A stretch of DNA of 39,235 nucleotides. It comes from Candidatus Hodarchaeota archaeon. Its GTDB lineage: Archaea > Asgardarchaeota > Heimdallarchaeia > Hodarchaeales > Hodarchaeaceae. Positions 22,401-31,867 of this stretch are shown here, piece by piece. Below the pieces are notes generated by a model that saw nothing but the letters and a program-made list of their open reading frames with translations, was not told where the DNA came from and searched no databases. The first letter of the stretch is position 1; each line of letters starts with the position of its first letter. The stretch spans positions 1 through 39,235 of the forward strand of contig JAEOTM010000036.1 in the NCBI GenBank assembly GCA_016839815.1, written 5' to 3'. The position numbers were made by a program, and so were the translations under genes.

Positions 22401-25400
22401 TTGACACAATTATTAAAATGCACAAAATGTGATTATACAGAGTCTATCCCCATGCATTGTAGACAACCAATGCATGTTGAAACTATTAATGGAGAAGAAA
22501 AACTAGTTTGTTGGATGGGATCTTCCTGTGGAGTTAAAGATTTACCCGAACACCATGGGTCCCACATGGAGATTATTGAGTCATCTGGTTATGAAATAAC
22601 ACCTTCTGAAGGAAAAGAGATATCTACCAATATTGAAAGGATCGATGCACTAAATGATCTTACCAAGGAAGATAAAAATAAACTTGAGTTATTGTGTCAG
22701 GTTTGTGGGTATACGGAGACTATCCCTATGCATTGCAAGCAATCGATGCATCTAGAGATGGTTAATGGAGAAGAAAAACTAGTTTGTTGGATGGGACCTT
22801 CTTGTGGGATTAATGACATTCCTACCCATTGTGGAAAACCTATGGTACTTAGGAAAACCAAGTTCGCAGATATTCCAAATTCATTCTTATTATCTGAAGA
22901 GAAAAAGACAGAAATTGTGTCCAAAACTGATGGATCAACAGAAAAACACTCCTCTTTAAGGAATACAGTACTAGCCATAACCGGGATGACATGTGCTGCA
23001 TGTGTAGCAAATGTAGATAAGAAACTGAAGCAAGTTGATGGGGCTCAAACAGTTAGTGTTAATTTGATGACTGAAAAAGCCAAAATTACTTATGATTCTG
23101 GAATAACTTCTCCAGCGAAGTTGATAGCAGCAGTTAAAAGTATCGGCTACGGAGCTGAGAGTATTGAAACTAGAGAAAATACAATAGACCAGCTTGATCT
23201 AAAAATTGATGGGATGACATGTGCTAATTGTGTTATTTCTGTAGAAAAGTCGATTAAAAAGGCTGATGGGATTTTAAAAGTTAATATAAATCTTGCTACT
23301 GATAAAGCTCACATTGAATACGATTCCAAGATTGTGAGTCAACTCGAAATTATAAACCAAATCGAAAACGCTGGTTATACAGCAAGACCGCTTTTGCACG
23401 ATAGAAAAACTGAGGATCGAGAGAAATTAGCACGAGAAGCCGAGTACAGACACCAAAGAATGAGATTAATCGTTGCTATCCTCTTTACTTTACCTGTTTT
23501 TTTCTATAGTTTAGGTTATGTCCTTGGACTTAGATTACCTCTACCATTACCTGATCCTTTCATCTCAGGTATAAATTCGAGACAATTAGTGGTGATGTTT
23601 TTTACGATCCCTGTGGTTTTTATTGCTGGTTGGCAATTCCATAAAGGGGCGATTAAAGTTCTTCGACATCAACAGTTTAATATGGACGTTCTTGTCTTCA
23701 TGGGAACTAATGCTGCATTTTGGTATTCTGTAGTGTCTTTATTCATTTTGAAAGCGGAGGTTTTCTTTGAGACAGCTGCTTTTCTAATAACATTCCTACT
23801 ATTGGGGAAGTTTTTGGAAGCACGCGCCAAGGGTCAAACATCACAAGCGATTCGTAAGCTAATTGATTTGCAGGCTAAACAAGCAACAGTTTTGGTTAAT
23901 AATCGAGAGAGAAAAATTCCTATTGAAAACGTATCAGTGGGAATTATAGTTCTAGTTCGTCCAGGAGAGAAAATTCCTGTTGATGGTCTAATCGTTGAAG
24001 GAAAATCTACAGTTGATGAGTCGATGATTACTGGAGAATCAATGCCCGTCAAAAAATCCGTTGGAGATAAGGTTATAGGAGCAACAATAAATGTGAATGG
24101 TCTTCTGAAGATTAAAACTACAAAGATCGGGGCAGATACAGCGCTTGCCCAGATAATTAAACTTGTAGAAGAAGCTCAAGCATCAAAAGCTCCCATCCAA
24201 AGACTTGCAGATACAGTATCCGGAAGATTTGTACCAACGGTGATTATTATCTCATTTATTACCTTTCTTGTTTGGTTTGGTGGTCTTACCTTGGGCATTC
24301 TACCTAACTCTTTGATTACTGATCTAAATATGAGTACATTCGTGTTTTCCTTGAAATTAATGATTGCAGTATTAGTAATTGCCTGTCCATGTGCTTTAGG
24401 ATTAGCTACTCCGACTGCAATAATGGTTGGGACTGGAAAAGGAGCGGAAAAAGGAATTTTGATTAAAAATGCCGAATCCTTAGAGGCTGCAAAGAAAATT
24501 GATACAATCATCTTTGATAAGACTGGAACGCTAACAAAAGGAAAACCTCGTGTAACCGATATTGTTGTATTAAAAGAAAATTTATCTGAAGATGAAGTAC
24601 TTAAATGGGTTGCTTCAGCAGAAAGAGGTTCAGAACATCCTATAGCTCAAGCCATTGTAGAAAGTGCTAATGAGAAATCCATTTCCCTTTGGGAACCGAA
24701 GGATTTTCAAGCCGTTCCTGGAAAAGGGGTACGTGTTCGTGTTGAGGGTACAATCGTTACCATAGGTAATAGGAAAATCCATGAGGACACAGGCTTAATT
24801 ACCGATTCGATTGAAAACAGAATGAGAAAGCTGGAAGAGCAAGCAAAAACTGTGGTCTTAATAGCTTTCAATAAGGAAATAATTGGTCTGTTAGGAGTAG
24901 CTGATCCTATAAAAGCAACAAGCAAGATTACGATCCAACTTCTAAGCGAAATGGGAATCGCAACTTATATGCTAACAGGTGATAATAGACGTACAGCAGA
25001 AGCGATTGCTGTTGAATTAGGTATAAGTGAAGTTTTCTCTGAAGTTCTCCCTCGGAATAAAGCAGAAATTATAAAAGAGCTTCAGAGGAAAGGAAAATTC
25101 GTAGGAATGGTAGGTGATGGGATTAATGATGCCCCTGCATTGGCACAAGCGGATGTTGGTTTCGCGATAGGAAGTGGAACAGATGTTGCCATTGAAACTG
25201 GGGATATTGTTCTAATTAAAGAAGATCTTAGAGATGTAGTTGCTAGCATACAATTAAGTACAAAAACTCTTTCTAAAATTAAACAAAATTTGTTCTGGGC
25301 ATTTATATACAATATTTTTGGAATTCCCTTAGCAGCAGGAGTTTTATTTGTACCATTTGGTATTTTACTTGTTCCTGAAATTGCAGCTGCCGCTATGGCA

Positions 25401-25484
25401 TTTAGTTCAGTTTCTGTTGTTACAAATAGTCTCCTTCTCCGGTATTATTCACCTAGTGCTCAAAACGTTGAAGTAACACCTTAG
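22401..25484 (+). CDS. copA: Copper-transporting P1B-type ATPase with duplicated N-terminal metal domain
   Basis: This 1027-residue heavy-metal pump, probably exporting Cu(I), has two heavy-metal-associated domains with GMTCAAC (195-201) and GMTCANC (271-277). The membrane motif CPC is near 661, the phosphorylation site DKTGT near 706 and the hinge GDGINDAP near 905. Unusually, it begins with two copies of a roughly 55-residue domain rich in Cys and His (about 7-52 and 99-144). Each has CxxC, MHC, CWMG and a downstream Cys/His group. The copies share an exact 35-base DNA match (22486-22520 and 22762-22796), so the duplication is recent or kept by gene conversion. The start is a TTG at 22401 with only a weak GGTGA upstream, directly after leader ORF 2. 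A T-rich stretch follows the stop. Confidence 0.93.
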   Translation: MTQLLKCTKCDYTESIPMHCRQPMHVETINGEEKLVCWMGSSCGVKDLPEHHGSHMEIIESSGYEITPSEGKEISTNIERIDALNDLTKEDKNKLELLCQVCGYTETIPMHCKQSMHLEMVNGEEKLVCWMGPSCGINDIPTHCGKPMVLRKTKFADIPNSFLLSEEKKTEIVSKTDGSTEKHSSLRNTVLAITGMTCAACVANVDKKLKQVDGAQTVSVNLMTEKAKITYDSGITSPAKLIAAVKSIGYGAESIETRENTIDQLDLKIDGMTCANCVISVEKSIKKADGILKVNINLATDKAHIEYDSKIVSQLEIINQIENAGYTARPLLHDRKTEDREKLAREAEYRHQRMRLIVAILFTLPVFFYSLGYVLGLRLPLPLPDPFISGINSRQLVVMFFTIPVVFIAGWQFHKGAIKVLRHQQFNMDVLVFMGTNAAFWYSVVSLFILKAEVFFETAAFLITFLLLGKFLEARAKGQTSQAIRKLIDLQAKQATVLVNNRERKIPIENVSVGIIVLVRPGEKIPVDGLIVEGKSTVDESMITGESMPVKKSVGDKVIGATINVNGLLKIKTTKIGADTALAQIIKLVEEAQASKAPIQRLADTVSGRFVPTVIIISFITFLVWFGGLTLGILPNSLITDLNMSTFVFSLKLMIAVLVIACPCALGLATPTAIMVGTGKGAEKGILIKNAESLEAAKKIDTIIFDKTGTLTKGKPRVTDIVVLKENLSEDEVLKWVASAERGSEHPIAQAIVESANEKSISLWEPKDFQAVPGKGVRVRVEGTIVTIGNRKIHEDTGLITDSIENRMRKLEEQAKTVVLIAFNKEIIGLLGVADPIKATSKITIQLLSEMGIATYMLTGDNRRTAEAIAVELGISEVFSEVLPRNKAEIIKELQRKGKFVGMVGDGINDAPALAQADVGFAIGSGTDVAIETGDIVLIKEDLRDVVASIQLSTKTLSKIKQNLFWAFIYNIFGIPLAAGVLFVPFGILLVPEIAAAAMAFSSVSVVTNSLLLRYYSPSAQNVEVTP

Positions 25485-25502
25485 AAAATTTCACTTTGAC
25501 CC

Positions 25503-25508
25503 TTTTTT
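25503..25508 (+). terminator. T6 tract after copA
   Basis: A run of six T flanked by C runs lies 19 bases after the copA stop, and further T-rich sequence follows. It is a possible archaeal terminator. Confidence 0.3.
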
Positions 25509-25622
25509 CCCACTAGATTTTCTTTATAATTTCATATTTCTTAGAGTTCTTTGAGATTATTAAATGACGATAGAAATTTAAATATTCAAGATATTAAAAG
25601 AATCAACCCAAAGGAGTGCAGG

Positions 25623-25667
25623 ATGTACTTCTTCCCTAATATTACTACATTTCGTCAATTAAACTAA
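25623..25667 (+). CDS. Candidate leader ORF upstream of the PPDK-N-like gene (14 codons)
   Basis: AAGGAG (25611-25616) lies 6 bases before an ATG at 25623. The 14-residue peptide MYFFPNITTFRQLN ends with TAA at 25665-25667. A TATA-like ATTTAAATATT at 25576-25586 would place transcription start just before the SD. The ORF is in frame with the next gene, which starts at 25704 without a good SD. Confidence 0.4.
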   Translation: MYFFPNITTFRQLN

Positions 25668-25703
25668 TCAAAAACAATTTTCCATAACGATTCTAAATAT
25701 GGG

Positions 25704-26723
25704 ATGAGTTGCCAAATGTATGAATCGCAGCCAATTCTAAGTTTATCTGAGGTAGACTATGCACGTGCCGATACATTTGGTGATAGAGCTTGTTCGCTAT
25801 CACGCCTCATGGCAAGAGGATATCATGTACCCAAAGGGATAGTAATTTCCACTAAAGTCTTTAAGAGGTATTTAAACACAACTCCTGGCACTAAACGTAT
25901 TGATCATCTTATTGAGCAGGTTAATCCAGCAACCATTGTAGAAACTGCCCAGGAAATACAAGACTTAATAAACTATAGTCCTGTTCCCATGCAGATGGCT
26001 AATCAAATTGCTACTGCAATTTCTTCTTTGCTAGATAAATCTCCATCCCAATCATTAATTGTGCGCACTTCTGCAAACGTTGAAGGATCATCTCGCCATG
26101 TATGTTCGGGAAGAGGAGTTCATTTTCATATGAATGATATAACCCAAATCATTCGCGTTGTCAAGAATTGTTGGGCATCTGCTTACACTGCTGATGTACT
26201 TAAAGATTTGATAAATGTTGGACTTCCACCTGATAGCGTCTGGGTAGCGGTCATAGTCGAAAAAATGGTAAGAGCAGAAGTTAGTGGGAAGATGTATATA
26301 GAAAAAGGTGATAAAGAGGAAAAGATTCATATTGAATCTAATTGGGGTGCCCAAGTTCATCAAGCTGATGAAGGTATACCCTGTGATCACATCATCATTG
26401 ATCCATCCGAAAATAAAATAGGGGAACCTATTGAAACGTTTAATGCCTATAAGCTTAAAATCTCCCAGATATCTCCTGATAATCACCAATTAGAAATTAT
26501 CGAAAACGATCCTGCTAGAAGAAATGTACTTTCACTAGATCAACAAAAAATCTCGACCCTTACCCAGTTAGCAAGAAAAATCCATGATGATTTTGAAGTG
26601 GGGTATATGATTGAATTTGTTTTTGATGAAAAAGATACTTTATGGTTATTAGATGCGGTTCCACTATCTATTCATAAAAATCTTTACAAAATAGGACAAT
26701 CTTCAACAGTGACATCGATTTAA
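25704..26723 (+). CDS. Stand-alone PEP-synthase/PPDK N-terminal domain protein
   Basis: This 339-residue protein resembles only the ATP-binding N-terminal domain of PEP synthase and pyruvate phosphate dikinase: GDRACSLSRLMARGYHVPKGIVIST, LIVRTSANVEGSSRHVCSGRG and a final MIEFVFDEKDTLWLLDAVPLS. The phosphohistidine domain and PEP/pyruvate barrel are absent. Conserved positions have drifted: the family lysine-glycine GGKG region reads GDRA, and the terminal QARP reads DAVP. It may therefore be inactive as a PEP synthase and serve as a regulatory or separate ATP-grasp enzyme. The ATG at 25704 has no good SD, and another ATG lies at 25716. It is convergent with the AAA ATPase gene. Confidence 0.75.
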   Translation: MSCQMYESQPILSLSEVDYARADTFGDRACSLSRLMARGYHVPKGIVISTKVFKRYLNTTPGTKRIDHLIEQVNPATIVETAQEIQDLINYSPVPMQMANQIATAISSLLDKSPSQSLIVRTSANVEGSSRHVCSGRGVHFHMNDITQIIRVVKNCWASAYTADVLKDLINVGLPPDSVWVAVIVEKMVRAEVSGKMYIEKGDKEEKIHIESNWGAQVHQADEGIPCDHIIIDPSENKIGEPIETFNAYKLKISQISPDNHQLEIIENDPARRNVLSLDQQKISTLTQLARKIHDDFEVGYMIEFVFDEKDTLWLLDAVPLSIHKNLYKIGQSSTVTSI

Positions 26724-26735
26724 TATTGACGAGGG

Positions 26736-27926
26736 TTATTTAAAGTACAGAAGTTCTAATACCTCTTTAACTGGAGAGGAGAGGCGATAGTAAACTTCCC
26801 TTCCTTCTTTAAAATATGAAATAATACCTGATTTTAATAAAATCTGACACTGGTATGTCAAAGACGAATCTTTAATCCCTGATCGTTCTTGGAGTTCGGA
26901 TCGTTGGATTGAACCTTCTAAATAGTCAAGAAGAATCATTTCTTCTAAAATTCCTTTCTTGGGAACCAAATCCTTCTTTATGCGCGATAATGAGCGTACG
27001 AATGATGGAGATAATTCCTTTAAGGGATTGAGGATTGGCCAATACTCTCTACTAGACTCGTCTTTATCTTCTTGAATAATTCTAGAGTTATTATCAAGAA
27101 TGAGTTTTATCGCTTTCTCAAAATTTAATCTTGAAACGACTTCTTGGAACTCTTCAAGTGAAATACGCTGAATTTGATTCCGTTCAATAATTCTCAAAGG
27201 CAATTTCCGCATCAACCAGAGGGCTAGTCCTGGAAGGCCGAACGAGAGTATACTTGCATAACGTAGTACATTCTGAGAAAGAAATCGGGAGCTTTCTATG
27301 ATAACCATCCTTTTTTCTAATATTTGTTGGATCTCAGATTGATTAGGTCTTTTAAAATGAAAAAATAGCGGTTTATGACCAAAAAGGACTAATTCCTCAC
27401 TTTTAGAACTTCTCCTTAACCAATGATCTTCAATTGTGTTTAATAATGTTACAACTACAATTTTATCATATTTTGAGCGCCGAAGAAGATCTTGAAAGGA
27501 ATCAAAAGATAAATCATCCCAGATAGGAAAGATTTCATCAAGGAAAAAGATCTGTGTCTGACTAAAATCGGTTTCTTCCCACCATTCCCAGAAGTGTTGA
27601 TCGTATTTGACGTATCGCGAATAATTAGAGCTTATTATAGTATTAATTTCGTGTGAGATAAAGCGCGCAGCTGAAGATTTTCCAATCCTTTGTGGCCCCA
27701 ATAGAGTTAATGAGAGTATTTCGTTTGGTAATGGAGTTGCATTGACCATTTGTCCAAGGAGATGACTTAATCTTTGAATCTCAGTTGTATTCACATAACA
27801 TTGAGGAAAAGATTCGAGAAAATCATCTTGGAAAATTCGATTAAGCATTTGAGAAAAATTTAATTGCTCACGCCAGTGCCGTGAGTGTTTTTTACCTTCT
27901 AGGAATAATTTTCCTGGAGAAACCAA
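26736..27926 (-). CDS. AAA+ ATPase with C-terminal winged-helix domain
   Basis: This 396-residue protein contains Walker A GPQRIGKSS (77-85), Walker B IFFLDE (126-131) and a sensor-like VVVTLLNTIEDHWLRRS segment. A helical lid region comes next. The last 80 residues form a winged helix (ILEEMILLDYLEGSIQRSELQERSG, then YFKEGREVYYRLSS) like ArsR-type regulators. This architecture occurs in archaeal ATPases related to Orc1/Cdc6 and STAND proteins, often as transcriptional or defence switches. The exact role is unknown. The start is a TTG at 27926. A TATA-like CATATAAT lies only about 20 bases upstream, so the mRNA may be leaderless. Confidence 0.75.
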   Translation of the reverse strand: MVSPGKLFLEGKKHSRHWREQLNFSQMLNRIFQDDFLESFPQCYVNTTEIQRLSHLLGQMVNATPLPNEILSLTLLGPQRIGKSSAARFISHEINTIISSNYSRYVKYDQHFWEWWEETDFSQTQIFFLDEIFPIWDDLSFDSFQDLLRRSKYDKIVVVTLLNTIEDHWLRRSSKSEELVLFGHKPLFFHFKRPNQSEIQQILEKRMVIIESSRFLSQNVLRYASILSFGLPGLALWLMRKLPLRIIERNQIQRISLEEFQEVVSRLNFEKAIKLILDNNSRIIQEDKDESSREYWPILNPLKELSPSFVRSLSRIKKDLVPKKGILEEMILLDYLEGSIQRSELQERSGIKDSSLTYQCQILLKSGIISYFKEGREVYYRLSSPVKEVLELLYFK

Positions 27927-28398
27927 AGAAGAAGCCTCTAGTATTATATGATTTTTTCGAACTATTTAAATTATTTGAATTTTATCTGTTCATTAGAAAA
28001 ACCGACGTAAATACGGAGACTTAGTTTAATGAGGAATTGTATTCTTCTATAATACATATAACCCATAATGACTAATATTCATCAATTGAAGTAATTTATA
28101 GCCTTTATGTATAGTTCTATGGCGTATAAGATATTGTTTTGGGGTATAGATTTAAAAGAATACCGAAGAGCCATTTTTCTACCAACAAATTTGATTATTG
28201 ACCTTTCAAGAGAATTATAAAATCATGTGATATCATTTGATCAAATATCGGGAAAAGTTAAGTTAGTCTTTTAGAATATTGAATATAACCTTTTTATCAC
28301 CTATATTGAGTCTTGAAAGACATAAATACTACTGTTACTAAAATAATACTACATTAAACCAAGTACATATGTCCACTTGACAATATGAGCGTAAGTAT
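27927..28398. other. Divergent noncoding spacer with palindromes
   Basis: This 472-base AT-rich spacer between two divergent genes has no credible ORF with an SD. It holds a perfect 12-base palindrome ATTTGATCAAAT (28235-28246) directly joined to the 8-base palindrome TGATATCA (28228-28235). A palindromic ACATATGT lies about 30 bases before the glycosyltransferase gene. These are possible regulator sites. Confidence 0.35.
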
Positions 28399-29580
28399 AT
28401 GTTATCAAATTTATCATCTCGTTGGAAAGAAAGTAATAAATCTCTTAGACTCTTCATTCAAGAATTAGGGTCTTTAAAATTCTTCTTTTTCCTGCTGATT
28501 TTCGCTCATATACTCATTAGCATATTTTTTTTCCCAATATTTACTAGTGATTATGAAAGGAACCTTTTCTATGGTAGGGCATTCTGGAAGCATGGTTTTG
28601 GGGTATATGATATGACTCCACTTGAAATTGATCCTAATTACTCCATCGGTGATCCCACATCTGGTATCCTTTCTTATCCCAATACAACATATGATTATCC
28701 TACAATTCAGCTTCTATTTTGGGCTGGTATGGTAATACTTCCGTTTCCAGAGATTTCAGCGAGATGGATCTTATCTCTATTTGATATTTTCAATACTATT
28801 CTAATATTTGGTCTTCTGAAACAATTTAATCCATTAAAAGATGATTCTAGATCTCCGGAAATCTTTGAAGTGGGTTTCACGCTCTCCTACCTCTTGTTTG
28901 CAATTCCTTTTTCAGCGTTAGAGGGTCAATCGACTTCTATAACCATTTTTTTCTTTTTAATTTCGATAGCACTTTATTCACGCAATTACCAAATGAGTTA
29001 TCTTGCAATTGGTCTTGGATTCCATTGGAAATATGTAACATTACTTATTCTCCCATACATGCTCCTAAAAGATATCAAATCATGGAAGAGGATGTTTTCT
29101 GGGCTTTTAATTATGTTAGGGATAATAGTCTTTCTTTCATTTCCACTAATTTGGTCGCAGTTTATTTTGTCTTATTTCAGTTTTTTCGGAAACTTGAATC
29201 AATATTCAGGACAAATTCCCTCAAATCCATTATTATTGTCCAAACTATATATTTCCTCTATATTATCTACAATAATACTAATACTAGGGATATTTTCTTG
29301 GTTGAAACCGTTTTCAGATAACTTTAAGTTAACAATCAACGTTCAAGGAATAATTGAAAGGGGATATTGGGTGCCCTTACTTTTACTTCTTGCATTTTTA
29401 AAAATATATTCGACTGCATTTCCTTGGTACTGGATGTGGTTCTATGCATTGATTGTTATTCTTCCTTTAGATGACCGAAGATTATTGACAAAATTATTCG
29501 CTCTAACATTTGCATTCGGATTGATTGATTTTGTTGATATGACAGTAGGATTTGAGGCATTTTTCGGTTTCTTTTTGTAA
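28399..29580 (+). CDS. GT-C fold membrane glycosyltransferase (GT87/DUF2029-like)
   Basis: This 393-residue protein has about nine to ten hydrophobic helices. The first extracytoplasmic loop contains FTSDYERNLFYGRAFW and a GVYDMTP...YDYPTIQLLFW region. That pattern, an acidic DxE-like site after helix 1 plus YP near helix 2, is typical of the DUF2029/GT87 mannosyltransferase group. These enzymes use lipid-linked sugars. A role in glycan or glycolipid assembly at the membrane is likely, but the sugar and acceptor are unknown. The ATG at 28399 lacks an SD. Confidence 0.75.
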   Translation: MLSNLSSRWKESNKSLRLFIQELGSLKFFFFLLIFAHILISIFFFPIFTSDYERNLFYGRAFWKHGFGVYDMTPLEIDPNYSIGDPTSGILSYPNTTYDYPTIQLLFWAGMVILPFPEISARWILSLFDIFNTILIFGLLKQFNPLKDDSRSPEIFEVGFTLSYLLFAIPFSALEGQSTSITIFFFLISIALYSRNYQMSYLAIGLGFHWKYVTLLILPYMLLKDIKSWKRMFSGLLIMLGIIVFLSFPLIWSQFILSYFSFFGNLNQYSGQIPSNPLLLSKLYISSILSTIILILGIFSWLKPFSDNFKLTINVQGIIERGYWVPLLLLLAFLKIYSTAFPWYWMWFYALIVILPLDDRRLLTKLFALTFAFGLIDFVDMTVGFEAFFGFFL

Positions 29581-29605
29581 TCGATAAGAACGCAACTTCA
29601 CTTAT

Positions 29606-30976
29606 TCATTGACTGAGATTAATACTATGCCCACGAGAAGGAAGAATAAGTGGAATATCAACAATTTCCTTATATTTTTCTGGGTTTTCGCTATGAATAG
29701 GAATTAAAATTTCTGGAGCTATTTCTTCAACAATATGTTGTAAATCTTTTCTAGGTGCATGTCCTGAAGCATGAAATTGACGAAAATCAAATTTAAATGC
29801 CTTTACCCACTCCATCATTCGATTATAGTCAATAATCCCTTCTTCAGAGAATGGATCCCCGTGTGAATAGAAATATGTCGCATTTTTCGGTTGGATGTCA
29901 ATTAAATCAGTTAGATTCCAAAAATCACAGTGAAAGATATATTTTTGATGTTCAAACCCAGGATCATTAATAATATGGATTTCAGGATCTTGGATAATTT
30001 CCTGTTCCCAACGATAGTACCTACCTTTTGGACGTTGATAAACTTCGATACTTGGATCATCAATAGAAGGAATATCCAAATTTATGTCTCGCTGTAGAAG
30101 TTTCAATAGATGTGCTTGTTTCAAATTTATTAACAATTTACGTGAGTTTTCAACAGCCGCAATGTAGAAACTTCTGAACCTATCAATATCTCGTAAGGTA
30201 TAGTTGGCAATAGCTAACCCTTTAGTATTTTGAATTGACTCTGAGACATCCTGTTGGACTTGAGGTTCATTTTGATCAAAATCTTCATCAATATTCGTAC
30301 CTTCCATTAACAAAATCTGTACCCCTTTCTCTTTTGCAATTCGAATGAAGTCAGCTGTTAGATCCTGTCTCCATCCATGTAATCTCACATCTCCTGAATA
30401 ACCAATTACTAGATCTTCTTTTCGATCCTCTAATATAAATGCATATGCTCCAGGTATTGAGTGATCTACATGAACAGGAGTAATTGTTAAACCTGAAATT
30501 TGGATTGTATCTCCTGTTCGAAAAGTTCGTACGTTTGATGGCCTTTTTTCAGAAGGAGGTCGAATATATGGTCTTCCAAAACGGGGACGAGATGTTTCCT
30601 GAACAGAGGTGAGAATAATTTTCGCTGTTTCTCCCATATAAACGGGTATGTCTTCGGATAGGAGATTGATATTCCCATAGTGATCCATATGCGCATGTGA
30701 CAAGAAGCAACCTTGGATCCTTTTTCTGTCACCTGGAAAATTCACATCAAAGTCATCAGCGTATAATCCATTGATCTTAGGAATGATATTGAACTCAAGG
30801 AAATCGGTCAATCCTTGGCTAGTTCTCGGGAGTAGAAAACCAGCATAGTAGATTCCTTCATTTTTGAAGGAACGACCAAAATCGAAAAGAACGTTAGCGT
30901 TTTCTGCTTCAAAGAGGAAACAATTTCCCCCAATTTCGTCTATACCTCCATAAGGCGTGAGTTTCATAATTTTCAT
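29606..30976 (-). CDS. RNase J-like metallo-beta-lactamase-fold nuclease
   Basis: This 456-residue protein opens with the RNase J-type strand LTPYGGIDEIGGNCFLFE and carries the metal motif SHAHMDH (93-99). Further ligands are VHVDHSIPG, SGDVRLHG and near the C-terminus FHASGHAP and PIHSEN. RNase J enzymes combine 5'-3' exonuclease and endonuclease activity on RNA. The protein is shorter than bacterial RNase J and lacks its long C-terminal domain, as in archaeal forms. The start may be the ATG at 30976 or the one at 30967. It begins 7 bases after the stop of a DNA methyltransferase gene, so they share a transcript. A DNA substrate is therefore worth considering. Confidence 0.82.
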   Translation of the reverse strand: MKIMKLTPYGGIDEIGGNCFLFEAENANVLFDFGRSFKNEGIYYAGFLLPRTSQGLTDFLEFNIIPKINGLYADDFDVNFPGDRKRIQGCFLSHAHMDHYGNINLLSEDIPVYMGETAKIILTSVQETSRPRFGRPYIRPPSEKRPSNVRTFRTGDTIQISGLTITPVHVDHSIPGAYAFILEDRKEDLVIGYSGDVRLHGWRQDLTADFIRIAKEKGVQILLMEGTNIDEDFDQNEPQVQQDVSESIQNTKGLAIANYTLRDIDRFRSFYIAAVENSRKLLINLKQAHLLKLLQRDINLDIPSIDDPSIEVYQRPKGRYYRWEQEIIQDPEIHIINDPGFEHQKYIFHCDFWNLTDLIDIQPKNATYFYSHGDPFSEEGIIDYNRMMEWVKAFKFDFRQFHASGHAPRKDLQHIVEEIAPEILIPIHSENPEKYKEIVDIPLILPSRGHSINLSQ

Positions 30977-30983
30977 TCCAAGT

Positions 30984-31799
30984 TTATTTAATCTGAACCT
31001 CTAACATGCGTTTTTTAAATATTAATCCAAAATGATGATGTACATTAGAAACAAAACTATATGGATACCCGTATGGTCTTAAAGTCTTCTGATTCTGTAG
31101 CCATACTTTTTCTCCTAGAAATTTGTACCATTTATTAAGACGTAGAGGGAGTTCAAAGGCAAGAGGAATCATTTCTCCTTTATCCCTAACATTTTGGATG
31201 AATACAACCAGATGAGCCTCAGATGATAGGAGAGAATGTATATTTGCGAAGATTTTAACTAATTCATGTAAGAAATCCTCTTTATCTTCTATCATTCCTA
31301 AATCTAAAGGATTTTGGCCATATTGGAGATCCAGACCTTTATCTAAGCGCTCTTGCTGATTATAATCTTTTTTTTTCTTTAGGATCCTCCAATACGGAGG
31401 GGATGTAATACAGAGAGAGAATGATTCATTTTTTAATGTGGGTAAGATTTTTCGTAAATCGCCCTCATGAACAGGGAATTTAGTTCTAGATTTTGCCGTT
31501 TTCGCATATTTAGAGTATAGCTCAATTCCCCTCCCTAATCTTCCTGTATTTTCACATGCAACTAATGTCGAACCCGTTCCTAAAAACGGATCTAGAACTT
31601 TTTCACCTGGTTTTGTGAAGAATTTGATGAAATCCTCAATCATAGATGGAGGAAACGACGCAGGATGTAAATCGATCTCATGAGAAATGTCACTTGGCTT
31701 CCCATCAGCGATAAACCATGATTTTGTAAAGCGAATCCATTCTCTCCCCGAGAGAGTGTTAAGTTTATTTCGAGGATCAACATTTTCAGAATCTTTCAT
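30984..31799 (-). CDS. DNA amino-methyltransferase, TSPPY type
   Basis: This 271-residue protein has SAM-binding DPFLGTGST (70-78) followed by catalytic TSPPYW (132-137), so motif I precedes motif IV. The TSPPY form often marks N4-cytosine methylation, but an adenine target is possible. The N-terminus has the HPASFPPSMIEDFIKF segment common in this group. No separate target-recognition domain is obvious, so the recognition site is probably short. I chose the ATG at 31799 over an adjacent upstream TTG. It forms an operon with the RNase J-like gene, 7 bases downstream. No restriction enzyme lies next to it. Confidence 0.85.
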   Translation of the reverse strand: MKDSENVDPRNKLNTLSGREWIRFTKSWFIADGKPSDISHEIDLHPASFPPSMIEDFIKFFTKPGEKVLDPFLGTGSTLVACENTGRLGRGIELYSKYAKTAKSRTKFPVHEGDLRKILPTLKNESFSLCITSPPYWRILKKKKDYNQQERLDKGLDLQYGQNPLDLGMIEDKEDFLHELVKIFANIHSLLSSEAHLVVFIQNVRDKGEMIPLAFELPLRLNKWYKFLGEKVWLQNQKTLRPYGYPYSFVSNVHHHFGLIFKKRMLEVQIK

Positions 31800-31867
31800 C
31801 AAACTTCAATCTCACAATTCAATTTTCTAAGTTAAAAATATATAATAAAAATTTACGGTGTAAAATT

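Noticed and set aside
22356..22403. Pyrrolysine or genome-wide recoding of UAG
   Set aside because: UAG ends metK, copA, the 9725-10198 gene and the 35492-37210 gene at sensible places, so it acts as a stop. Site-specific readthrough before copA stays possible and is listed as a finding.
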